From: Bacteroidota bacterium
Lineage (GTDB): Bacteria; Bacteroidota; Bacteroidia; Chitinophagales; Saprospiraceae
NCBI GenBank assembly: GCA_008501835.1
Contig: QQUB01000781.1
Location: 1 to 5,337, forward strand
Reading direction: 5' to 3'
DNA: 5,337 bases
The stretch's first letter is position 1. Each line of letters begins with the position of its first letter. The notes below the pieces were generated by a model that saw nothing but the letters and a program-made list of their open reading frames with translations, did not search any database and had not been told where the DNA came from. A program made the translations under genes and the position numbers. Shown in pieces: positions 1 through 5,286 of the stretch.

Positions 1-882
1 TTTGAAGTCTTCAATAGTTGCGAAATAAGCAGCATGTGGACCATCATATCCCATAGGAACTCCAAATCGCTGTGTATTACCAACCACGACATCAGCACCC
101 CATTCCCCGGGAGGTTTGAGCAAAGTCAGACTTAGGAGGTCTGCTGCTACAACTACATGTGCTCCGGCTTCCTTAACGTTTGCAACGAAATCGCTATAGT
201 CCTCAACACCACCGTCCATGGCTGGGTATTGCAACAATACACCAAAGGTTTTATCTGTGACTTTCAACTCGGTCCAGTCTCCAATGGTAATCTGGATGTC
301 ATGTGCTTTAGCTCTGGTCTTAAGTACTTCAATCGTTTGAGGAAAAACCTTATTGGAAACGAGAAATTCATTGATGTGTTCCCCTTTTTTCCTTTTGTTT
401 TTTGCATTGTAGAACATAGCCATAGCCTCTGCTGCAGCTGTGCCTTCGTCCAGTAAAGAAGCATTGGCTAACGGTAAACCGGTAAGGTCAGCAACCACTG
501 TCTGGAAGTTGAGCAGGGCCTCAAGTCTTCCCTGTGAAATTTCTGCCTGATAAGGTGTATATTGTGTATACCATCCCGGGTTTTGGAAAATATTTCTAAG
601 AATCACCGTAGGTGTGATGGTTCCGTAATATCCGAGACCGATATAACTTTTGTATAATTTATTCTTTGCAGCGATTGTTCTTACTGATTCCAGATACTCG
701 TTTTCAGCAAGTGCTTCAGGTAGCTGGAGGTCCTCATCAACTCGGATATCATCAGGTATGGTTTCGTATATAAGCTGATCCAGTGTTTCAACGCCAATTT
801 CCTGTAACATTTCCTGCAGGTCCTTGTCGTTTATGCCCAGGTGACGTGATTCAAAAGGGCGAAAAGGAGTCACTTTTTTCAT
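1..882 (-). CDS. gcvP: Glycine dehydrogenase (glycine cleavage system P-protein), N-terminal part; 3' end outside window
   Basis: The PLP-dependent P-protein decarboxylates glycine and passes the aminomethyl group to the lipoyl arm of GcvH, in the cytoplasm. I translated 294 codons without a stop; the gene runs off the window at base 1. The protein begins MKKVTPFRPFESRHLG; the F-x-x-RH-G start is typical of full-length (about 950 residue) P-proteins rather than the split GcvPA form. Further family blocks are SYIGLGYYGT (79-88), NPGWYTQYTPYQAEISQGR (101-119), a DEGTAAAEAM stretch (145-154) and RFGVPMGYDGPHAAYFA near the window edge. The PLP-binding lysine lies in the missing C-terminal half. 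The ATG at 882-880 is the only start that places the conserved N-terminus correctly; no Shine-Dalgarno is visible. It is divergent from the exonuclease gene, so it is unlikely to be functionally linked to the lipoprotein genes. Family assignment is very secure; full length is inferred. Confidence 0.96.
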   Translation of the reverse strand, partial: MKKVTPFRPFESRHLGINDKDLQEMLQEIGVETLDQLIYETIPDDIRVDEDLQLPEALAENEYLESVRTIAAKNKLYKSYIGLGYYGTITPTVILRNIFQNPGWYTQYTPYQAEISQGRLEALLNFQTVVADLTGLPLANASLLDEGTAAAEAMAMFYNAKNKRKKGEHINEFLVSNKVFPQTIEVLKTRAKAHDIQITIGDWTELKVTDKTFGVLLQYPAMDGGVEDYSDFVANVKEAGAHVVVAADLLSLTLLKPPGEWGADVVVGNTQRFGVPMGYDGPHAAYFATIEDFK

Positions 883-894
883 AGGACTTTTGAT

Positions 895-923
895 TTTATA
901 TTGGTTACTGACAGTATAGTCAA
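895..923 (-). promoter_or_regulatory. Possible sigma70-like promoter for gcvP
   Basis: On the minus strand there is TTGACT (923-918), a 17-bp spacer, then TATAAA (900-895). Each hexamer differs from the classical consensus at one base. The -10 box ends only 12 nt before the gcvP ATG, so the transcript would have almost no leader. Bacteroidota housekeeping promoters usually follow a different pattern (TTTG near -33, TAnnTTTG near -7), so in this AT-rich stretch the match may be chance. Confidence 0.3.
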
Positions 924-1012
924 AATTCGCATTCTTAACAAATTAAACCACCGTTAGTTTGAAGAATATTTGCTAAAAAAAACACCTAGAATTTCCACTT
1001 TTCAAAATTCGC

Positions 1013-1092
1013 CGCAAGATAACTTGTTCCGTGAAATTTTCCATGCTTAAATTCAAAAACTAAGCAATTAAAAAATATTGGTTTATCTTGCG
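1013..1092. repeat. Nested inverted repeats in the divergent intergenic region
   Basis: The outer arms are CGCAAGATAA (1013-1022) and TTATCTTGCG (1083-1092), a perfect 10-bp inverted pair. Inside them lie TGCTTA (1044-1049) and TAAGCA (1061-1066), a perfect 6-bp pair with an 11-nt spacer. The two pairs have nearly the same centre (about 1052 and 1055). The structure ends 22 bp before the exonuclease start, so it could be an operator or a 5' leader fold; no regulator is identified. Confidence 0.5.
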
Positions 1093-1114
1093 AGCAAATT
1101 AAAAAAACCGGTAA

Positions 1115-1948
1115 ATGGATATCAATCTCAAGCGTGATCTTTGTTTTTTTGACCTCGAATCAACAGGTTTGAATGTGGTGCGGGACAGGATCATTCAGAT
1201 CGCCATTATTAAATTCAAAGCCAAAGGAGGAGAGCCCGAAGAAATGACCATGCTGATCAATCCCGGGATTCCTATTAGTGAAGAAGCCATGAGTGTACAC
1301 GGTATCACGCCAAAGGATCTTTCAAACAAACCAACCTTTCAGCAAGTAGGCCAAAAGATCCGGGATTTTATCGGAGATGCAGATCTTGCTGGATACAATT
1401 CCAATCGGTTTGATGTTCCTTTGCTCATGGAAGAGTTTTCAAGGGTAGGGATTGAATTTGATTTACTCAACCGGCGCACCATCGATGTACAGCGTATTTT
1501 TTACAAAATGGAACCCCGGACATTACGTGCAGCCTTGAAATTTTATACTGGGCAGCAAATGGAAAATGCTCATGATGCCCTTGCGGACGTACAGGCGACC
1601 ATTGACGTATTTAAAGGTCAGTTGGAAAAATACAAAGGAGTTGATTTCGTTGATGATGATGGGAATGTATCCAAAATTCCGGTGAGACCGGATATTCAGA
1701 GCCTGCATGATTTTACCAATGATATGCGCTTTTTGGACGCAACCCAAAAATTGAAAATGGACCACAACGGTGTGCCCGTTTTTAATTTCGGGAAGTACGT
1801 CGGGAAACCCGTTGCAGAGACACTTGTCAAAGACAGACAATATTATGGCTGGATCATGGCCAAAGAATTTTCTTCCCAGATGAAACAGATCGTCAAAAAA
1901 CTGGTGAAGGATTACGAAAAAAAACAAAAGACCAACAATAACAGGTAA
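1115..1948 (+). CDS. DEDDh-family 3'-5' exonuclease with ExoX-like C-terminal domain
   Basis: This 277-residue protein is a DnaQ-like exonuclease. The N-terminal domain (about 8-170) shows all catalytic motifs: FFDLESTGL with D13 and E15 (Exo I), AGYNSNRFDVPLL with D100 (Exo II), and HDALADV with H153 and D158 (Exo III, DEDDh type). These residues would hold two divalent metals and remove nucleotides from 3' ends. The C-terminal part has VPVFNFGKYVGKPV (FGKY at 225-228) followed by a YYGWIM segment, matching the small FGKY-x-GK module found at the end of ExoX-like nucleases. No polymerase III fusion is present, so it is a stand-alone repair or processing nuclease rather than the epsilon proofreading subunit; its exact substrate is unknown. 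The ATG at 1115 lies seven residues before motif I, as usual for the family. The next gene begins 34 bp downstream on the same strand, so co-transcription is possible, but no functional link is evident. Confidence 0.9.
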   Translation: MDINLKRDLCFFDLESTGLNVVRDRIIQIAIIKFKAKGGEPEEMTMLINPGIPISEEAMSVHGITPKDLSNKPTFQQVGQKIRDFIGDADLAGYNSNRFDVPLLMEEFSRVGIEFDLLNRRTIDVQRIFYKMEPRTLRAALKFYTGQQMENAHDALADVQATIDVFKGQLEKYKGVDFVDDDGNVSKIPVRPDIQSLHDFTNDMRFLDATQKLKMDHNGVPVFNFGKYVGKPVAETLVKDRQYYGWIMAKEFSSQMKQIVKKLVKDYEKKQKTNNNR

Positions 1949-1982
1949 TGCTAATCATAGCTTTCATTGAAAACCGGGTTTG

Positions 1983-2873
1983 ATGAGGAATTACAGCGCT
2001 CAAAATTTCAAAAAATTCATTGTTAAGTTTTTTTTCCAGGTAATTGTGTTGGTTGGTCTGACCGGGTGTTATGAGAAACAGGAAGGCTGCCTTGATATTC
2101 GTGCCACCAATTTTGATCTGGAGGCGGATATTTCGTGTGAGGATTGCTGTGAATATCCCGACCTCAAATTAAAGTTCCTGCACAGACAGGTAGAACCAGA
2201 TACTGTTTATTCCATTGGATTTGCCGATTCTGTATATTATGATGGTGTATCCAACCCTTTCCGGATCAATGCCTTAAGGTATTATATCTCCAATATCCGG
2301 GTTGTCGATAGCGATGGATCGGAAGCCAGGATAAACGAAACCATTGATATTTCCAAAATAGGAGGCAGTGTTGTCACTTTCACGGATGATTTTTTATTGG
2401 TTAATGGAAATCTCAGCACCTCTTTGACGGCCGGTTCTTTTTCAACCATCAAAACTTATAATAAAGTCCGGTTTTTTATTGGACTTGACAATGAACTTGA
2501 AGGGGTTGACCCTTCAACACTTCCCGATAATCACGTGCTGGCAGTTAATCAGGATAGTAGTATGTTCGATTTTCAAAATGGCCATTATCTGATGGCGAAC
2601 CATGAGATTTATACGGATACAACAGCTATTGATACAATCCCCCGGGTTATGGAAATTCTGCTTTGGTACGGTCCTGTGGAAATGGAACTTGAGTTTCCCG
2701 AGAGTATAACTTTACCTGAAGGCTTTGACCTTGAAATAACTATTCAGGTAGATGCCCCTTCCTGGTTTGAAACCTCTGATGTAAGGACTATATCAGATGA
2801 TCAGTTTTTTACAAATATTGTAAGCAAATTGTCAGAATCGTTTTCTGTGATTGATGTAAGCGTTGATAATTGA
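1983..2873 (+). CDS. MbnP-family lipoprotein paralogue with Cys-rich N-terminal motif and altered metal-site positions
   Basis: This 296-residue envelope protein has a lipoprotein signal: Lys-rich start, hydrophobic stretch and lipobox L26-T27-G28-C29. A short Cys-rich segment follows (GCLDIRATNFD, then C52, C55, C56), resembling the GCxDxxAxNYD motifs common in Bacteroidota surface proteins. The rest matches the MbnP family: FLH (H67), FRINALRYYISNI (about 93-105), TYNKVRFFIGLDN (158-170), and a C-terminal beta-rich part ending in SFSVIDVSV. Compared with the downstream paralogue, the M-x-W block has become MFDF (194-197), so the candidate tryptophan is replaced, and the L-H-T-G block has become WYG (228-230), so a histidine is lost. 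It may therefore bind metal differently or not at all. I chose ATG at 1983; a TTG immediately before it would add one residue. Family membership is fairly secure from shared blocks; function is inferred. Confidence 0.78.
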   Translation: MRNYSAQNFKKFIVKFFFQVIVLVGLTGCYEKQEGCLDIRATNFDLEADISCEDCCEYPDLKLKFLHRQVEPDTVYSIGFADSVYYDGVSNPFRINALRYYISNIRVVDSDGSEARINETIDISKIGGSVVTFTDDFLLVNGNLSTSLTAGSFSTIKTYNKVRFFIGLDNELEGVDPSTLPDNHVLAVNQDSSMFDFQNGHYLMANHEIYTDTTAIDTIPRVMEILLWYGPVEMELEFPESITLPEGFDLEITIQVDAPSWFETSDVRTISDDQFFTNIVSKLSESFSVIDVSVDN

Positions 2874-2998
2874 TACCTTTGGCCTGGTGAAAGAAATCCT
2901 TTAAGCATGCGTATTATGTTGTAGAACATGACCTTTGTACGGTGTAATTGAGTATAAAGGAATAATTTGGTGTGATTAGGATAAAAACAAACAAATAA

Positions 2999-3748
2999 AT
3001 GAAAATGAAAAAATTATTAGGTCTATCAGTTTTGGCAATTTTATTGATTACTGCCTGTAAAGAAGATCCTGAACCCGGAACAATCAATTTCAATATTACC
3101 CATAAAGTGGATGGTCAGACAATGGAATTGAACAATATGATTTATATGTCTCCTGCCGGCCATCCTTTTGATGTAAAACGACTTAAATATTACCTTTCCA
3201 ATTTTAGTTTGCACAACACCAACGGAACTACTTTTGACACAGAGGTTATACATTACTGTGAAGAAGGGATTGATGAAACAAAATCATTTTACATTGACAG
3301 AATTCCCTCCGGAACTTATGATAAGCTCTCGTTTGTCTATGGACTTGATGAAGATACCAATGTTGATGGAGGTTTGGAAAATACACTGACAAACATCAAT
3401 ATGGAATGGCCTATTCCAGGCGACCAGGGATATCATTATATGAAGTTTGAAGGCACTTACGATAGCCTGAGCACCGGAGTAATTCTGAATTACAATCTCC
3501 ATACAGGTGCCACCCAGGGTAACCAGAATTTTGTAGAAATAACAGTTGATTTGCCTTCGGATATTACCATCGACAAAAATACCTGGGAAGTGGATATGGT
3601 AATGGATATGATGGAATGGCTTCAGAATCCAAACGTCTATGATTTTGCAGAATTCGGCCAGGCGATCATGATGAACCAAACTGCCCAGGAAGTGTTAAAA
3701 GCTAACGGAGTGGATGTTTGGTCTGTTGAAAAGGTAGTTCAGGAGTAG
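2999..3748 (+). CDS. MbnP-family lipoprotein, probable copper-binding partner of the downstream dihaem enzyme
   Basis: This 249-residue protein has a lipoprotein signal with lipobox I17-T18-A19-C20, followed by KEDPE, an acidic patch like the surface-export signal described for Bacteroidota lipoproteins. Family blocks are INFNITHKVDG (H35), FDVKRLKYYLSNFSLH (57-72), GTYDKLSFVYGLDED (105-119), NMEWPIPGDQGYHYMKFEG (134-152, with W137 and H146), NYNLHTG (H168) and a C-terminal NPNVYDF...NGVDVWSVEKV segment. In methanotroph MbnP a tryptophan oxidised to kynurenine and nearby histidines form the copper site; W137 is my candidate for that role here, by position only. The 125-bp gap upstream contains TTTG (2934-2937) and TAATTTG (2963-2969), a weak resemblance to a Bacteroidota promoter, so this gene may have its own transcript start. 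ATG 2999 is chosen because it yields a compact signal peptide; ATG 3005 would give the same mature protein. Confidence 0.85.
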   Translation: MKMKKLLGLSVLAILLITACKEDPEPGTINFNITHKVDGQTMELNNMIYMSPAGHPFDVKRLKYYLSNFSLHNTNGTTFDTEVIHYCEEGIDETKSFYIDRIPSGTYDKLSFVYGLDEDTNVDGGLENTLTNINMEWPIPGDQGYHYMKFEGTYDSLSTGVILNYNLHTGATQGNQNFVEITVDLPSDITIDKNTWEVDMVMDMMEWLQNPNVYDFAEFGQAIMMNQTAQEVLKANGVDVWSVEKVVQE

Positions 3749-3750
3749 AT

Positions 3751-3792
3751 TAGTACCAGTGGGCAGTACCAGAGAGTAGTACCAGTGAGCAG
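3751..3792 (+). repeat. Two 16-bp direct repeats downstream of the second MbnP-like gene
   Basis: TAGTACCAGTGGGCAG (3751-3766) and TAGTACCAGTGAGCAG (3777-3792) differ at one base and are separated by TACCAGAGAG. The shared core word ACCAG recurs in the heptamer array on the other side of the hairpin at 3793-3833, in the same orientation. The first copy begins 2 bp after the stop codon of the upstream gene. Confidence 0.8.
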
Positions 3793-3836
3793 AAATAAGA
3801 AATGCTATTTTCAAAAAATAGCATTTCTTATTTTTT
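3793..3836 (+). terminator. Perfect 19-bp hairpin with T-run between the MbnP-like and peroxidase genes
   Basis: The left arm AAATAAGAAATGCTATTTT (3793-3811) and the right arm 3815-3833 are exact reverse complements around a 3-nt loop (CAA). The right arm runs into TTTTTT (3831-3836), the arrangement of an intrinsic terminator on the plus strand. The stem is AT-rich, so it may be weak or partial. It sits 45 bp after the stop of the second MbnP-like gene and 54 bp before the peroxidase start, so it either ends that transcript or acts as an attenuator. It could also be the core of a dispersed repeat, because repeated words flank it on both sides. Confidence 0.7.
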
Positions 3837-3892
3837 AACCAGCAACCAGCAACCAGCAACCAGCAACCAGTAACTTGTAACCAGCAACTGAT
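3837..3892 (+). repeat. Heptamer tandem repeat (AACCAGC type) reaching the peroxidase start codon
   Basis: Eight consecutive 7-bp units start directly after the T-run of the hairpin. Units 1-4 are AACCAGC, unit 5 is AACCAGT, unit 6 is AACTTGT, unit 7 is AACCAGC, and the last, AACTGAT, overlaps the ATG at 3891. Four identical units in a row followed by degenerate ones suggest growth by replication slippage. The array fills the place where a ribosome binding site would lie, and no purine-rich Shine-Dalgarno is present. Confidence 0.85.
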
Positions 3893-4952
3893 GAGATTCT
3901 TAGCGCTTCTTTTCATAACAGTCCTTTTCGTGGCTTCTTCATGCGAAGATGATGATCCGATGATTATTGATCGTCCGGATTATGATCCAACGCCATATTC
4001 TTTGGATTATCCTTCTTATTTACCGATCATGGAAATCCCCGAAGATAATCCAATGACTGAAGAGGGTGTTTCATTGGGACGCATGTTGTTTTATGATCCT
4101 ATTCTTTCTGCGGACAGTACCTTGTCTTGTGCAGGTTGTCATAAAATGGAGTATTCTTTTACCGATGAACGGCAATTCAGTGTCGGCATCGATGGTTCGG
4201 TAGGTACAAGGCAGGCCATGCATATTGTCAATATCGGATGGATGCCAGATCTGTTTTGGGATGGTCGTTCCCAAGGTTTGGAGGCCCAGGCGTTGGAACC
4301 CGTAATTAATCCTATCGAAATGATGGATACCTGGCCCAATGTGGTCAATAAACTTTCCAATCATGATGACTACCCTGATCTGTTTTGGGCAGCTTTTGGA
4401 GAAGATCAGATTACCAAAGAACAGGTGGTGAAGGCTATCGCCCAATTTGAACGAACCATGATTTCAGGCGATTCGCGTTACGATTTGATTGTAGAACGCA
4501 ATGAAGGATTTTTTACGGATGCGGAACTGGAAGGTTTTGAAATATTTAATACCGAAAGAGGAGATTGTTTTCATTGTCATGGGGGCATTCTTTTTACCGA
4601 TAATCTTTTTCATAATAACGGCCTGGATTCCGTATTCCCGGATATTGGACTTGAAGAGGTAACAGGAGATCCTCTGGACAGAGGACTGTTCAAAACGCCG
4701 GGTTTAAGAAATATTGAACTTACCGCACCTTATATGCACGACGGCCGTTTTGAAACCCTTGAGGAAGTTATCGATCATTACAGTGAAGGGCTCGTGTATT
4801 CCGAAACTATTGATCCGCTCATGAAACAGATCGCCCAGGGAGGCATCCAATTGACGGACCAGGAAAAGGCAAGTCTGCTGGCTTTTTTGAAAACGCTGAC
4901 GGATACTTCTTTTATCAACAATCCTGCTTTTAAAAATCCTTTTGAGGATTAG
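3891..4952 (+). CDS. MauG/MbnH-type dihaem cytochrome c peroxidase-family lipoprotein
   Basis: This 353-residue protein has a short lipoprotein signal (VASSC, C18) followed by EDDDP, an acidic patch resembling a surface-export signal. Two haem c motifs are clear: CAGCH (80-84) and CFHCH (226-230). Other family blocks are LFWDGRSQGLEAQALEPV (121-138), NPIEM (140-144), FKTPGLRNIELTAPYMHDG (267-285) and the C-terminal LTDQEKASLLAFLKTLTD. By alignment from memory, W123 matches the inter-haem Trp of bacterial peroxidases and MauG, E143 matches the catalytic Glu, and Y297, 14 residues after H283, falls where classical peroxidases have a Met haem ligand and MauG has Tyr. Isoleucine (I100) occupies the place of the distal His of classical enzymes. 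These point to MauG/MbnH chemistry, oxidation of protein residues through a high-valent haem state, rather than simple peroxide removal. The adjacent MbnP-like gene is the obvious substrate candidate. The start places the signal peptide correctly; tandem repeats precede it. Confidence 0.9.
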   Translation: MRFLALLFITVLFVASSCEDDDPMIIDRPDYDPTPYSLDYPSYLPIMEIPEDNPMTEEGVSLGRMLFYDPILSADSTLSCAGCHKMEYSFTDERQFSVGIDGSVGTRQAMHIVNIGWMPDLFWDGRSQGLEAQALEPVINPIEMMDTWPNVVNKLSNHDDYPDLFWAAFGEDQITKEQVVKAIAQFERTMISGDSRYDLIVERNEGFFTDAELEGFEIFNTERGDCFHCHGGILFTDNLFHNNGLDSVFPDIGLEEVTGDPLDRGLFKTPGLRNIELTAPYMHDGRFETLEEVIDHYSEGLVYSETIDPLMKQIAQGGIQLTDQEKASLLAFLKTLTDTSFINNPAFKNPFED

Positions 4953-4993
4953 TACAAGCCGCTAGTTAAGGCTTATTACTTTGACTGAAATAT

Positions 4994-5018
4994 GCATACA
5001 GGACTTGCAGTCCGTGTA
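4994..5018 (+). repeat. REP-like hairpin A
   Basis: GGACT (5001-5005) and AGTCC (5009-5013) pair around a TGC loop. Outside them GCAT (4994-4997) can pair with GTGT (5014-5017), including G-T wobbles, leaving ACA (4998-5000) as a bulge. The flanks GCAT and GTGTA are shared with hairpin B, 270 bp downstream. Confidence 0.6.
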
Positions 5019-5260
5019 GCTGGAGAACCTTAATTGTAAAGGCGGTAAATTTGTTTTCTATGAAAATCTTCATTCAAAATTCGTTAATCGGTGTTCGAAA
5101 TTCAATAAAAAAGTAACAGAATAATGAATATCGATTACCGATTATTGAATTCAGAAGTAGATTATCTTTTCTCCACCGTACTCGCCGAATTTATTCTACC
5201 TGTACAGATAAATTATCCCATCAAAATAGTAAAATTCAATGCCAGAGGCATGGCATATAA

Positions 5261-5286
5261 TTGCATGGCACGCTAGTGCCGTGTAA
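5261..5286 (+). repeat. REP-like hairpin B
   Basis: TTGCATGGCAC (5261-5271) pairs with GTGCCGTGTAA (5276-5286) around a GCTA loop: 11 pairs including two G-T wobbles. GTGCCGT (5276-5282) could instead pair with ACGGCAC (5316-5322), so two alternative folds compete. There is no T-run after the stem, so it is not a typical terminator. Confidence 0.65.

Noticed and set aside
157..456. Plus-strand frame of 99 codons opposite gcvP
   Set aside because: It lies wholly antisense to a clearly conserved GcvP segment and shows no recognisable domain.
883..1114. Glycine riboswitch ahead of gcvP
   Set aside because: The upstream region is AT-rich with no G-rich paired elements like the tandem glycine aptamer, and the best promoter candidate leaves almost no leader.
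2914..2931. Small hairpin TTATGTT/AACATGA between the MbnP-like genes as a terminator
   Set aside because: Only seven pairs including a wobble, AT-rich, and no T-run afterwards.
3837..3892. CRISPR-like array
   Set aside because: The unit is only 7 bp, with no spacers between units; this is a simple tandem repeat.
3695..3916. Minus-strand frame of 73 codons with a CWLLVAGC-type repeat
   Set aside because: It is the reverse reading of the heptamer array and hairpin, it overlaps the ends of two well-supported genes, and it has no family signal.
5060..5116. Plus-strand ORF of 18 codons (MKIFIQNS start)
   Set aside because: Too short, lies in repeat-rich sequence and has no supporting signal.
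5124..5276. Small plus-strand ORF of 50 codons
   Set aside because: It has no Shine-Dalgarno or recognised family, its start lies within one inverted repeat cluster and its stop inside hairpin B; conservation in relatives would be needed to support it.
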